Of a stretch of 64,000 nucleotides of DNA, positions 8,351 through 17,301 are shown piece by piece (position 1 is the stretch's first letter; each line of letters begins with the position of its first letter). The translations under genes were made by a program, and so were the position numbers. The stretch is from contig NZ_JACMYP010000006.1 of NCBI RefSeq assembly GCF_020889705.1, positions 25,220 through 89,219 of the forward strand. Direction: 5' to 3'. The notes below the pieces were generated by a model, which was given only the letters and a program-made list of their open reading frames with translations, did no database searches and was not told where the DNA came from. The stretch is from Bradyrhizobium altum (GTDB lineage: Bacteria > Pseudomonadota > Alphaproteobacteria > Rhizobiales > Xanthobacteraceae).

Positions 8351-9673
8351 ATGAACGTTGTTGCAAAGACCGAGACCGGGCGCGCCCTGGGCGATGCATT
8401 CGCCGTCGCGCGCGACCGTCTGCCGGGCAAGGGCAAGATCGCCGATCAGCGCCGCCAGGCGTTCGAGGCCTATGAACGCTCAGGCCTGCCGCATCGCCGG
8501 ATCGAAGATTGGAAATACACCGACCTGCGCGCGCTGATGCGCGAGGTGCTGCCGCTGGCCCCTGCGCCGGATGCGGCGGCATTGGGTCGCGCCGCTGCTG
8601 CCATCAAGCTGCGGGCGATCGACGGCGTACGCCGCCTGGTGCTGGTCGATGGCGCGTTTGCGCCCGACCTCTCCGACCTCGGTAATCTCGATAAGGGTCT
8701 GAGCATCCGCCCGCTGCGCGAGGTGCTCGACGCCGGCGAGGACGCGCTTTCCGCGCAGGCCTTTGCGTCAGACACGTCCAATCCGATGATTGCGCTGAAC
8801 GGCGCGATGGCGACCGATGGCGTCGTCATCGACGTCGCCAATGGCACGGTGCTGGCCCAGCCGCTGCACATCGTCCACGTCGCCTCTGGCGCGACGCCGG
8901 CCGCGATGTTCACGCGCTCGCTGCTGCGGCTCGGCCGCGATACCGGCGTGACTCTGGTGGAGAGCTATCTCGCCGGCGAGGGCGCCAAGGCCTACCAGAC
9001 CCATGACGGGCTGATCGTCGCGATCGGCGACAATGCGCGGCTCGATCATGTGCGTCTGGTCGAAGACAGTGTCGATGCCTTCAACATTTCTTCGGCGACC
9101 GTGACGCTCGGCGCGCACGCCCAATTCAACACGTTTGGTCTGACCTCGGGCGGTCATGTCAGCCGCTATCAGCTGACGGTCACCTGCGCCGGCGAAGGCT
9201 CCAATGTCGAGACCAACGGCGTCAATCTGATCAACGGCAAGCAGCACGCCGACACCACGCTGTTCATGGATCACGCGGTGCCGCACTGCGCGAGCCGCGA
9301 GATCTTCCGTGCCGTCGTCGACGACCGCGCCCATTCCGTGTTCCAGGGCCGCATCATCGTCCGTCCCGACGCCCAGAAGACCGACGCCAAGATGATGACC
9401 CGCGCGCTGCTGCTGTCCGACGACGCGGAAGCCGACAACAAGCCCGAGCTCGAGATCTTCGCCGACGACGTCACCTGCGGTCATGGTGCGACCACCGGTG
9501 CGCTCGACGAGAGCCTGCTGTTCTACATGCGCGCCCGCGGACTGCCCGAGAAGGAAGCGCAGGCGCTTCTGATCCAGGCCTTTGTCGGCGAGGCGATCGA
9601 GACGATTGCCAGCGACGCGTTGCGCGAGGTCGCAATTGCCACCGCGCAGCGTTGGCTTCAGGCGAGGGCGTGA
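8351..9673 (+). CDS. sufD: SufD, SufBCD complex subunit
   Basis: Paralogue of SufB that pairs with it in the SufBC2D scaffold and is needed for iron entry. The product is 440 residues. The N-terminal helical part contains GLPHRRIEDWKYTDLR, a hallmark of SufD. The C-terminal half has FQGRIIVRPDAQKTDAKM and the conserved motif CGHGATTGALDESLLFYMRARGL. The coding end overlaps closely with sufS (stop at 9671-9673, next ATG at 9676), consistent with translational coupling. Confidence 0.96.
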   Translation: MNVVAKTETGRALGDAFAVARDRLPGKGKIADQRRQAFEAYERSGLPHRRIEDWKYTDLRALMREVLPLAPAPDAAALGRAAAAIKLRAIDGVRRLVLVDGAFAPDLSDLGNLDKGLSIRPLREVLDAGEDALSAQAFASDTSNPMIALNGAMATDGVVIDVANGTVLAQPLHIVHVASGATPAAMFTRSLLRLGRDTGVTLVESYLAGEGAKAYQTHDGLIVAIGDNARLDHVRLVEDSVDAFNISSATVTLGAHAQFNTFGLTSGGHVSRYQLTVTCAGEGSNVETNGVNLINGKQHADTTLFMDHAVPHCASREIFRAVVDDRAHSVFQGRIIVRPDAQKTDAKMMTRALLLSDDAEADNKPELEIFADDVTCGHGATTGALDESLLFYMRARGLPEKEAQALLIQAFVGEAIETIASDALREVAIATAQRWLQARA

Positions 9674-9675
9674 GC

Positions 9676-10917
9676 ATGCACAAGGCGGTCGCCAACGGTT
9701 CTTATGACGTCGCTCTGGTGCGGCAGGATTTCCCGGCGCTCGCCATGCAGATCTACGGCAAGCCGCTGGTCTATCTCGACAACGCGGCTTCGGCGCAGAA
9801 GCCGAATGCGGTGCTCGACCGCATGACCGAGGCCTACAAGAGCGAATACGCCAACGTGCATCGCGGCCTGCATTACCTCGCCAATGCCGCGACGGAGGCC
9901 TATGAGGGCGCCCGCGGCAAGGTCGCGCAGTTCATCAACGCCCGCCGCACTGAAGAGATCGTCTTCACCCGCAACGTCACCGAGGCGATCAACCTGGTGG
10001 CATCGTCCTGGGGTGGGGTGAACATCAAGGAGGGCGACGAGATCGTCCTCTCGATCATGGAGCACCACTCCAACATCGTGCCGTGGCATTTCCTCAGGGA
10101 GCGCCATGGTGCCGTTATCAAGTGGGCGCCGGTCGACGACGAGGGCAACTTCCTGATCGAGGAGTTCGAGAAGCTCCTGAGCCCGCGCACCAAGATCGTC
10201 GCGATCACCCAGATGTCGAACGCGCTCGGCACCCTGGTTCCGGTCAAGGAGGTGGTTCGGCTCGCGCACGCCCGCGGCATTCCGGTGCTGGTCGATGGCG
10301 CACAGGGCGCGGTGCATCTGCCGATCGACGTCCAGGACCTCGATTGCGATTTCTACGCCTTTACCGGCCACAAGGTGTACGGGCCGACCGGCATCGGTGC
10401 GCTGTACGCCAAGCACGAGCATCTGGTGGCGATGCGGCCGTTCAACGGCGGCGGCGAGATGATCCGTGAAGTGGCCAAGGACTGGGTCACCTATGGCGAT
10501 CCGCCGCACAAGTTCGAGGCCGGGACGCCGCCGATCGTCGAGGCGATCGGGCTCGGTGCTGCGATCGACTACGTCAATTCGATCGGCAAGGAGCGCATCG
10601 CTGCGCATGAGCATGAGCTGCTGACCTACGCGCAGGACCGCTTGCGCGAGATCAACTCGCTGCGCGTGATCGGAACCGCCCGCAACAAGGGTCCGGTGAT
10701 CTCGTTCGAGATGAAGGGCGCGCATCCCCACGATGTCGCGACCGTAATCGACCGGCAGGGCATTGCGGTGCGTGCCGGCACCCATTGCGTGATGCCGCTT
10801 TTAGAGCGGTTCAACGTGACGGCCACCTGCCGCGCATCCTTCGGGATGTATAATACAAGGGAAGAAGTCGACCATCTGGCGCAAGCGCTGATCAAGGCGC
10901 GGGAATTGTTCGCATGA
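9676..10917 (+). CDS. sufS: Group II cysteine desulfurase SufS
   Basis: PLP enzyme that mobilises sulfur from cysteine for the SufBCD scaffold. The 413-residue protein has YLDNAASAQKP near the N-terminus, the PLP lysine in FTGHKVYGPTGIG, and the catalytic cysteine in RAGTHCVMPLL, the compact group II loop typical of SufS. The ATG at 9676 lies 2 bp after the sufD stop. No sufE gene is present in the window, although SufE or SufU normally accepts the sulfur, so the acceptor is either elsewhere or the group I enzyme shares the role. It overlaps sufT by ATGA. Confidence 0.95.
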   Translation: MHKAVANGSYDVALVRQDFPALAMQIYGKPLVYLDNAASAQKPNAVLDRMTEAYKSEYANVHRGLHYLANAATEAYEGARGKVAQFINARRTEEIVFTRNVTEAINLVASSWGGVNIKEGDEIVLSIMEHHSNIVPWHFLRERHGAVIKWAPVDDEGNFLIEEFEKLLSPRTKIVAITQMSNALGTLVPVKEVVRLAHARGIPVLVDGAQGAVHLPIDVQDLDCDFYAFTGHKVYGPTGIGALYAKHEHLVAMRPFNGGGEMIREVAKDWVTYGDPPHKFEAGTPPIVEAIGLGAAIDYVNSIGKERIAAHEHELLTYAQDRLREINSLRVIGTARNKGPVISFEMKGAHPHDVATVIDRQGIAVRAGTHCVMPLLERFNVTATCRASFGMYNTREEVDHLAQALIKARELFA

Positions 10918-11285
10918 CCGATACAGCCGAAGTCAAGACGGCCACCATGGAAACCACCTCGGCACTGCCGGTGGAGGAGACCGAGCGCATGAGCGGCGAG
11001 ATCGTCGCGGCGCTGAAGACGGTGTTCGACCCGGAAATCCCGGCCGACATCTACGAGCTCGGCCTGATTTACAAGGTCGATCTCAAGGATGACCGGTCGG
11101 TCGACATCCTGATGACGTTGACCACCCCGAACTGCCCGGCCGCCGGCGAGTTGCCGCAGATGGTCGAGAACGCGGTTGCCAGCGTCCCCGGCGTCGGCGT
11201 CGTCAGCGTCAACCTGGTGTGGGATCCGGCCTGGACGCCGGACCGGATGTCGGACGAGGCGCGCCTCGTCCTCAATATGTGGTGA
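10914..11285 (+). CDS. sufT: SufT, MIP18/DUF59-family Fe-S assembly factor
   Basis: Small (123 aa) MIP18-family protein involved in maturation of Fe-S proteins. After a variable 25-residue N-terminus come KTVFDPEIPADIYELGLIYKV, the defining DPEIP.NI.ELGLIY motif, and then LMTLTTPNCPAAGELPQMV with the conserved cysteine, and VWDPAWTPDRMSDEAR. The start codon overlaps the sufS stop (ATGA), indicating translational coupling. In many alphaproteobacteria the same gene sits at this place in the suf operon. Confidence 0.93.
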   Translation: MTDTAEVKTATMETTSALPVEETERMSGEIVAALKTVFDPEIPADIYELGLIYKVDLKDDRSVDILMTLTTPNCPAAGELPQMVENAVASVPGVGVVSVNLVWDPAWTPDRMSDEARLVLNMW

Positions 11286-11340
11286 TGCGTTAGGGGATTG
11301 AGCCTAAGCTCGAGATTGAATTGCCGCTGGGACTGACCAC

Positions 11341-11739
11341 ATGAGTGACATGACACAAGCCTCACCGACCCCAGCCAAGCCGAAGCGGCCGCGCCCGCAG
11401 GTCATGAGACTGACCGATGCCGCGGCGGAGCGGATCACCGAGCTGACCAAGCGCGCCGATTCCGAGATCGTCGGCCTGCGCGTCGGCATCAAGAACGGCG
11501 GCTGCGCCGGACAATCCTACACCGTCGAATACGCCCATGAGATCCGCCCGACCGACGAAGTGGTCGAGGACAAGGGCGTGAAGATCCTGGTCGATCCGAA
11601 GGCCGTGCTGTTCCTGCTCGGCACCGAGATGGACTACGTGGCCGACAGGATGCAGGCCCAGTTCGTGTTCAACAACCCGAACCAGGTCTCCGCCTGCGGT
11701 TGCGGCGAGTCGGTGCAGCTCAAGCCGGCGACGGTCTGA
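11341..11739 (+). CDS. sufA: A-type Fe-S carrier (SufA/IscA family)
   Basis: HesB/IscA-fold carrier, 132 residues, that transfers Fe-S clusters from the SufBCD scaffold to apo-proteins. The three conserved cysteines are present: NGGCAGQSY and the C-terminal CGCGES. A proline/lysine-rich N-terminal tail of about 20 residues precedes the domain. It is the last gene of the suf operon, 55 bp after sufT. SufA, IscA and ErpA cannot be separated with confidence by motif alone; the position in the operon favours SufA. Confidence 0.9.
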   Translation: MSDMTQASPTPAKPKRPRPQVMRLTDAAAERITELTKRADSEIVGLRVGIKNGGCAGQSYTVEYAHEIRPTDEVVEDKGVKILVDPKAVLFLLGTEMDYVADRMQAQFVFNNPNQVSACGCGESVQLKPATV

Positions 11740-11885
11740 TCGCTGTCGCCCCGGGCCGGGCGCGCAACATGCGCGCTCCAAAGGCCGGCAATCGATAACC
11801 ACCATTGTTGCGGGTCGACGCGGTCGTCGACCATACTCTCGCCATACGCGCGGCATGTGGACGCGCGCCGAGCAAGGGTGGATAC

Positions 11886-12356
11886 ATGGACCGCGAATTC
11901 CTGACCGACCTGTTCGCCGATTTCGGCCCGGTCACGCTGCGCCGGATGTTCTCCGGCTACGGCATCTCCGCTGACGGCACCAACTTTGCGCTCGCGCTAC
12001 GCGCCGGGCTCTACTTCCGCGCCGATGAGGAGACCATCCCGCAATTCGAGGCCGAAGGCTGCGGGCCGTTCCAGTACCAGACGCGCGCCAAGACGGTGAC
12101 GGTGAACTCGTACTGGCAACTGCCGGCGCGGCTGTTCGATGATGCCGAGGAGCTTGCGGTCTGGGCACGCTCGGCGCTCGGCGCCGCCCAGCGCGCCGCG
12201 CTGCGCAAGCGGCCGAGGAAACGATCCGCTGCGCGGACGGCGAAGGCGCCGGTGAAGAAGGCAGCTGCAAAGAAGGCAGCGGGAAAGAAGACGGCGGCAC
12301 GGAAGCCGAGGGCAAGGCCGTCCTCAGTTTCGAAGAAGCGCGCAAAACGGAAATAA
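11886..12356 (+). CDS. TfoX N-terminal domain protein with lysine/alanine-rich tail
   Basis: 156-residue protein. Residues about 1-95 form a TfoX/Sxy N-terminal domain (LFADFGPVTLRRMFSGYGI, then YFRADEETIPQFEAEGCGPF). From about residue 105 it becomes an extremely basic tail made of K, A and R runs (for example KKAAAKKAAGKKTAARK), similar in composition to histone H1 C-termini. TfoX proteins are linked to competence regulation in gammaproteobacteria; in alphaproteobacteria the role is not established. The tail suggests nucleic-acid binding, which is inference. The ATG at 11886 follows AGGGTGG. It stands alone between sufA and a convergent diguanylate cyclase gene. Confidence 0.8.
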   Translation: MDREFLTDLFADFGPVTLRRMFSGYGISADGTNFALALRAGLYFRADEETIPQFEAEGCGPFQYQTRAKTVTVNSYWQLPARLFDDAEELAVWARSALGAAQRAALRKRPRKRSAARTAKAPVKKAAAKKAAGKKTAARKPRARPSSVSKKRAKRK

Positions 12357-12401
12357 TCCTGAGCGGCGTGCATTGCGCGCGTCTCAAGGCACGTTCAGGG
12401 T

Positions 12402-13502
12402 TCACGCCACCCGGGTCTGGGTCTCTGCGCTGTATTCCGGATCGGCTTCGCAGATCACGCGGTTGCGGCCGGCGCGCTTGGCGCCGTAGAGGCAGGCATC
12501 GGCGCGCTCGATCAGGGAGTCGGTGTCGTCGGCCGGCTTCAGCATGGAGACGCCGACCGAGATCGTGACACGGCCGAGGATCTCGCCGGTCGACTTCTTC
12601 TTCAGTTCCTTGGCCATCACGGCGCGGCGGATGTGGTCGGCAACCGTCAGCGCCTGGCGCAACGCGGTGTTGGGCAGCACCACCGCGAATTCCTCGCCGC
12701 CGTAGCGGGCGGTGATGTCCTGGCCCTTGATGGTCTGCTTCAGCGTTTGTGCCACCAGCCGCAGCACCTGATCACCGGTGAGGTGGCCGTAGGAGTCGTT
12801 GAACGACTTGAAGTGATCGATGTCGAACATCAGGAGCGACAGCGGCTCGCCGCTGGCGAGCGCAGTCTGCACCGCCATGTCGATCGAGCGGTCGAAATAC
12901 TTCCGGTTGCCGAGGCCGGTGAGCGGATCGGTCAGGCTCTCGGCGCGGATCGCCTCGAGGCTGTGCTGCAGATCGCTGATCTCCGACTTCGACAGCGCGA
13001 GCCGGTTCTCCAATGCCTGATTGGTCTCGCGCATCTCGCGCGTCGATTTGGCCAGCCCCTCGACGATGATCTTGATCTGGTCGCGGGTGGTCGCGGTCGA
13101 GAGCCGGTCGCTGGCGCCGACGAGGCTCGCGTCGTAGTTCGCGGACACGCCGAGCGCATCGGTGATCAGCCGCATGACGGCGTCGATCTCGCCGATGACG
13201 CGCGCGCCGACCTTGTCGATGCGGTCCGAGGTCTTGATGTGCGAAAGGTAGGTTTCGTAGATCTGCTCGAGATCGGATTCAGAGAGCTTGCCGCTGCGCG
13301 CCAGCGTCTCGTTGATGACCTTGTTGAGCGGTGCGTTGTATCCGGTCGCGTAGACGTACCAGATTTCGTAGTTGCGCGGCACGGCGGTCTGGCGAAGCGA
13401 GCGAATCTGACCAAGCGCGACTTCGGCAAAGGCCAACGTACGTTCGTGTTCGTCCAGCAGCTTGACCACTGTCACGTCCTCAATGCGCGCAATGCCGGTC
13501 AT
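12402..13502 (-). CDS. Diguanylate cyclase (GGDEF domain)
   Basis: 366-residue cytoplasmic protein expected to make cyclic di-GMP from two GTP. The N-terminal 190 residues have no transmembrane segment; they are mostly helical, with a likely coiled coil (ETNQALENRLALSKSEISDLQHSLEAI) leading into the GGDEF domain. The domain has DPLTGLGNRKYFD, FDIDHFKSFND and the active-site RYGGEEF, so catalysis should be intact. The inhibitory site five residues upstream reads KGQD rather than RxxD, so product inhibition may be weak. The ATG at 13502 was chosen; a TTG four codons earlier is possible. Confidence 0.9.
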   Translation of the reverse strand: MTGIARIEDVTVVKLLDEHERTLAFAEVALGQIRSLRQTAVPRNYEIWYVYATGYNAPLNKVINETLARSGKLSESDLEQIYETYLSHIKTSDRIDKVGARVIGEIDAVMRLITDALGVSANYDASLVGASDRLSTATTRDQIKIIVEGLAKSTREMRETNQALENRLALSKSEISDLQHSLEAIRAESLTDPLTGLGNRKYFDRSIDMAVQTALASGEPLSLLMFDIDHFKSFNDSYGHLTGDQVLRLVAQTLKQTIKGQDITARYGGEEFAVVLPNTALRQALTVADHIRRAVMAKELKKKSTGEILGRVTISVGVSMLKPADDTDSLIERADACLYGAKRAGRNRVICEADPEYSAETQTRVA

Positions 13503-13784
13503 GCCCGGCAGCAATGACTAAATTATTGGCGCGAGGGTACGGGACGAGAATGAAGGCAAGGTAAATAGTGGAACTACGGGGATTTCGCCGCGACTAATGT
13601 CGTACGAGCTCGATTCCGTCGCGGATCGAGCCCGGCTTTGGCGAGCCTTTCGCTTGCTCGCCATTGCGTTGCGAAACTGAGCGCATTTGCTTCAAACGCA
13701 AGCGATCAGCGTGGGCGTCAGTCGCCGGCGGCGACACAGACTCCGCAGGATACCGCCGCTGGTGCGGCGGCATCGGAGCCGGCC

Positions 13785-15278
13785 TTAGGCGCGTGCGCGC
13801 ACAGGTCGCAGCAGGAAGGCGGGCAGGTGCGAATGATCGGCGGGCTCGTGGTCCACCTCGCGCTGCGGCCGCCGTGGCTCGGCGCGCCCGATCGACGGCA
13901 CGTGCGACGGGGTGGCCTGGGGCGAAGAGTTGCGGCCGTGGCGCGGTTCGCGCTCCGGCTTGGCTGCACGCTCCTGGCGGGGCTCCTGGTCCTGACGCGG
14001 CTCGCGATCACCGTGACGTGCCTCGCGTTCGCCCTGACGCGGCTCGCGTTCACGTCGCGGCTTGCGGCCGCCACGGGCGCCGTCGCGCGAACCTTCGCGG
14101 CTACGCGAGCGGCGCGGCGCGGCGTCCTCGTCGGAGGCCTCGCTGTGAACGGTGTGGTCGCCCTCGGCGCGCGGGATCGGCTGGCCAATCAGCTTCTCGA
14201 TCGCAATCATCGACTTGCTGTCGAGCGAGGTGACGATGGAGATCGCGGTACCGGTCCGTCCGGCGCGGCCAGTGCGGCCGATGCGGTGGACGTAATCATC
14301 GGGGTGGTGCGGCACGTCGAAATTGAAGACGTGGCTCACCGCGGGAATGTCGAGACCGCGGGCGGCGACGTCGGAGGCGACGAGCAGCGGAATCTCGCCC
14401 TTGCGGAATTGATCCAGCGCCGCGGTGCGGGCGGACTGATCCATATCGCCGTGGAGGGCGCCGACACTGAAGCCGTGCTTCTGGAGTGATTTGTGAAGGA
14501 CGGCGACTTCGCGCTTGCGATTGCAGAAGATAATCGCGTTGTTGAGATCCTTGGCGTCGCGCAGCAGGCGGCGGAGGATCTCGCGCTTGTCATGTGCCTC
14601 GCGACCGGCCGGGACCTGCAATTGCGTGACGGTGACGGCGGTGGTTGCGGGTTTGGAGACTTCGATCCGCGCAGGATTGTGCAGGAAGGCCTCGGTGATG
14701 CGGCTGATCTCCGGGGGCATCGTCGCGGTGAAGAACAGGGTCTGCCGCGTGAACGGGACGAGCTTGCAGATGCGTTCGATGTCGGGAATGAAACCCATGT
14801 CGAGCATGCGGTCGGCTTCGTCGATCACCAGCAACTCGACGCCGGTGAGCAGCAATCCGCCGCGTTCGGTATGGTCGAGCAGGCGGCCGGGCGTTGCGAT
14901 CAGGACGTCGACGCCGCGCATCAGCTTGGAGTCCTGGTCGCCGAACGAGACGCCGCCGATCAGCAGCGCCACGTTCAATTTCTGACCGGCGCCGTATTTG
15001 TCGAACTGCTCCTTCACCTGCGCGGCAAGCTCGCGGGTCGGCTCGAGGATCAGGGTGCGCGGCATGCGTGCCCGGGCGCGGCCCTTCTCGAGGAGGGTGA
15101 GCATCGGGAGAACGAAGGCAGCGGTCTTGCCGGTGCCGGTCTGGGCAATGCCGAGGACGTCGCGCCGGGCGAGGACGTGCGGGATTGCCTGTTCCTGGAT
15201 GGGAGTGGGGGTGGTGTAACCGGTGGCCGCCACTGCGGCGAGGACCTTATCGGACAGGCCTAGATTGGAAAAAGACAT
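13785..15278 (-). CDS. DEAD-box RNA helicase (RhlE-like) with Arg-rich C-terminal tail
   Basis: ATP-dependent RNA helicase of 497 residues. The motifs are Q (PTPIQEQAIP), I (AQTGTGKT), Ia (PTRELA), II (VIDEADRMLDMGF), III (TATMP), IV, V (ARGLDIP) and VI (HRIGRTGRAG), all intact. It closely follows the RhlE type. After residue 375 the sequence is a charged, low-complexity tail with imperfect REPRQ/EREARHG repeats, probably an RNA-binding extension. It may assist ribosome assembly, RNA decay or cold adaptation, as for related proteins. There is a 5' region of about 250 bp before the next gene. Confidence 0.92.
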   Translation of the reverse strand: MSFSNLGLSDKVLAAVAATGYTTPTPIQEQAIPHVLARRDVLGIAQTGTGKTAAFVLPMLTLLEKGRARARMPRTLILEPTRELAAQVKEQFDKYGAGQKLNVALLIGGVSFGDQDSKLMRGVDVLIATPGRLLDHTERGGLLLTGVELLVIDEADRMLDMGFIPDIERICKLVPFTRQTLFFTATMPPEISRITEAFLHNPARIEVSKPATTAVTVTQLQVPAGREAHDKREILRRLLRDAKDLNNAIIFCNRKREVAVLHKSLQKHGFSVGALHGDMDQSARTAALDQFRKGEIPLLVASDVAARGLDIPAVSHVFNFDVPHHPDDYVHRIGRTGRAGRTGTAISIVTSLDSKSMIAIEKLIGQPIPRAEGDHTVHSEASDEDAAPRRSRSREGSRDGARGGRKPRREREPRQGEREARHGDREPRQDQEPRQERAAKPEREPRHGRNSSPQATPSHVPSIGRAEPRRPQREVDHEPADHSHLPAFLLRPVRARA

Positions 15279-15529
15279 TGAGCCTCTGGTCGAAACCGCC
15301 GTTCGGCATCGCAGGTAAAAGGCTGTCGCGTTCGGCCCCGAAACGGCTCGCTTTTCTATAAAGCTCGGGGGCTCTGGCTAACGCTGACGGACGGCAAACC
15401 TGACGAATCGCGTTTCGATCCGAGGGCCGCGTTGCCCGCAACATAGGGGCGAAAGCGGTAAAGTCAATCTTGGAACCAGCCGATAGCCGAAAAAGCTTAA
15501 CGTTTTCGCCAAAATAAGCGCCGTTTCCG

Positions 15530-16228
15530 TCATTTGGCGGTCAAATGAATCGCCATTCCCGTATCCGATGGCGCGACCTCGATGGGGGCCTTGGCGCGGT
15601 TTTTTGTCCTGAATTCGCCCGGCGTCAGGCCCTCGGATGCGCTGAAGATCCGGTAGAAAGTGGCCAGGCTGCCGAACCCGCAGGCGAGGGCGATATCGGC
15701 GATCGGCCGCGGCGGCTTTTCACAAAGCAGCCTTCGGCTCTCGCTCAGGCGCTCGGCGGTGACGGTCTGCGAAAAGCTCGCCCCCGTCGCTTCGAACAGG
15801 ACGTGCAGGTAGCGGACCGAGACGCCGAGCATCTCGGCGACCATCCCCGGCGACAGCGACGGCTTCGCGAGATGGCGCGTGATCAGGCGGCGCGCGAGGC
15901 TGAGTCGGCCGACGCGCAGCGCCTGCTGGGCGCGGCGGCTGCCCGGCCTGATCGTGCCGCGCTCGATCAAGGCGAGCTCCGCCACGATCTTGACCAGCGC
16001 GGGAATGCTCGCGGTATCACCGGCCTCGGTGGCCTCCTTGAAATCGGCAAGGCAGGCTTCGAGCAACGGCGCCCAGCCGCGATTGCTCGTCGCCGGAGAA
16101 CTCCGACGCGCAAGCGCGAGGGCTGCAGTCTGATCTACGCGCAGGTCCACGGTACCGGGAGCAAGAGCGCGAGCCGGGCCGGTCGATGGCGTTTCCGGGC
16201 TGTGATCTTCTTGCTTGCTGCGCATCAT
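15530..16228 (-). CDS. AraC-family regulator lacking the usual N-terminal sensor domain
   Basis: About 232 residues with a C-terminal AraC/XylS DNA-binding domain: MVAEMLGVSVRYLHVLFEATG (first helix-turn-helix) and IADIALACGFGSLATFYRIFSASEGLTPGEFR (second). The start at 16228 is chosen because AGAGGT lies five bases upstream. Earlier in-frame Met/Leu codons up to 16444 give a non-conserved extension. The last 180 residues are clearly similar to the AraC protein at 17302-18303, including LIERG and SRLAQQALR-like stretches, but the beta-barrel sensor half present there is absent here. It could be a short functional paralogue or a decaying copy. Confidence 0.75.
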   Translation of the reverse strand: MMRSKQEDHSPETPSTGPARALAPGTVDLRVDQTAALALARRSSPATSNRGWAPLLEACLADFKEATEAGDTASIPALVKIVAELALIERGTIRPGSRRAQQALRVGRLSLARRLITRHLAKPSLSPGMVAEMLGVSVRYLHVLFEATGASFSQTVTAERLSESRRLLCEKPPRPIADIALACGFGSLATFYRIFSASEGLTPGEFRTKNRAKAPIEVAPSDTGMAIHLTAK

Positions 16229-16621
16229 GCATGACCTCTCGCTCTGCATCAGAGCGCGCGTCGCCGGTAAGGAAATTGGCGGTACCGAGCCCGGGCGAAG
16301 CGCCAGCGCGGTTCTGGCGAAATCGACGGAAATTATCTTCTCAATGCGCGCAGGCTGATCACTTCGGTGCAGAGGACGCGGGATCGCGCCACGATCGGCC
16401 GGGTCGTCGGTTTGTCCCATGTCAGCCATTCGAGACGCCTCCAAAGGTCTTGCGATGCAATATCGTACATTTCACATAGTCATGTAAAATATGAAATAGG
16501 TAACATTGTGCGTCAAAACTTATCCACGGCCCGGCGAGATAGTCCGGCCGGTCCCTGATGGTCGGTGGTCGGGAGGGTTTTGCTGAGTGGTGACCGCGGC
16601 GCGCGCGGGCCGTCGTGCGGA
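16229..16621. other. AT-rich intergenic region between AraC and TetR regulators
   Basis: About 390 bp with no gene. Positions about 16455-16520 are markedly AT-rich against the GC-rich surroundings (tacatttcacatagtcatg, then aaaatatgaaataggtaaca), a likely promoter/operator zone for the downstream AraC gene on the minus strand. ACAT-AGTC-ATGT inside it is a short inverted repeat. No specific -35/-10 could be assigned. Confidence 0.45.
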
Positions 16622-17236
16622 TTATTTCCGCTTCGGCATCACGGCGCAGCCGTAGAGCACCATCGCGCACATCTGGCGGTAGCGGGCCGAGAAGTCGTCA
16701 CGGGCGATCGGCGGCAGCGCCTGGTTGACGGCACGTGCGCCGTCCGCAAGCGCCTGCGCGATCTGCGCTGGTTTGAACACGCCGTTCAGCTTCAGCAGCC
16801 GTGCGGCCTGCAAGTCGATCACCAGTCTTTCCAGATCAGCCTGGAACGAGATGGCGGATTTGATCATCAAATCGCGGCAGCGCTTGAAGGCCTCGGCATT
16901 GAGCTCGACGGTGTGCGGCGACTGCGTCAGCCGGCGCCGCGTCTCGCCGTAGCGGACGTCGAGGATGGTCGCGAAGATATCCAGCGCGCCGCCGCCCTTC
17001 GCCCGCATGGTGTGGCCGGCCTCCAGCGCGAGTGCCACGTCCTCGACGTGGCGCCAGGCGATGACGGCGCGAAACGCCTCTTCCTTGTTGCTGAAATAGT
17101 AATACAGCGCGCGCTGCGTGAAGCCGCAGACCTTGGCCAGCCCGACCATCGACAGCCCGCTATAGCCGTAGTCGAGAAAAGCCTGATTGACCTGCGCCAG
17201 CAGGTCAGGTCCAGGCTTGATCATCTTCTTCGACAT
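16622..17236 (-). CDS. TetR-family transcriptional regulator
   Basis: 204-residue regulator. The N-terminal helix-turn-helix reads LLAQVNQAFLDYGYSGLSMVGLAKVCGFTQRALYYYFSNKEEAFRAV, a standard TetR domain. The C-terminal ligand-binding part is not assignable to a known subfamily. The start at 17236 (MSKKMIKPGP) matches where the conserved domain begins; an upstream reading extends into the intergenic region without support. It lies 65 bp downstream of the AraC gene on the same strand, so the two may be cotranscribed. The ligand and target genes are not evident. Confidence 0.85.
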   Translation of the reverse strand: MSKKMIKPGPDLLAQVNQAFLDYGYSGLSMVGLAKVCGFTQRALYYYFSNKEEAFRAVIAWRHVEDVALALEAGHTMRAKGGGALDIFATILDVRYGETRRRLTQSPHTVELNAEAFKRCRDLMIKSAISFQADLERLVIDLQAARLLKLNGVFKPAQIAQALADGARAVNQALPPIARDDFSARYRQMCAMVLYGCAVMPKRK

Positions 17237-17301
17237 CAGGATTCCGGGGACGAGGAACGGCGCGTGACGCAGGGAATCCCGATTACGGGCATCACGGCGC
17301 T

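Noticed and set aside
13785..14233. Long plus-strand frames opposite the helicase tail
   Set aside because: They mirror the low-complexity Arg/Glu-rich tail of the DEAD-box gene and have no recognisable domain.
16498..16530. DnaA-box-like TTATCCACG in an AT-rich patch
   Set aside because: One mismatch to TTATNCACA, single copy, no cluster and no origin-linked genes; more likely a regulator promoter region.
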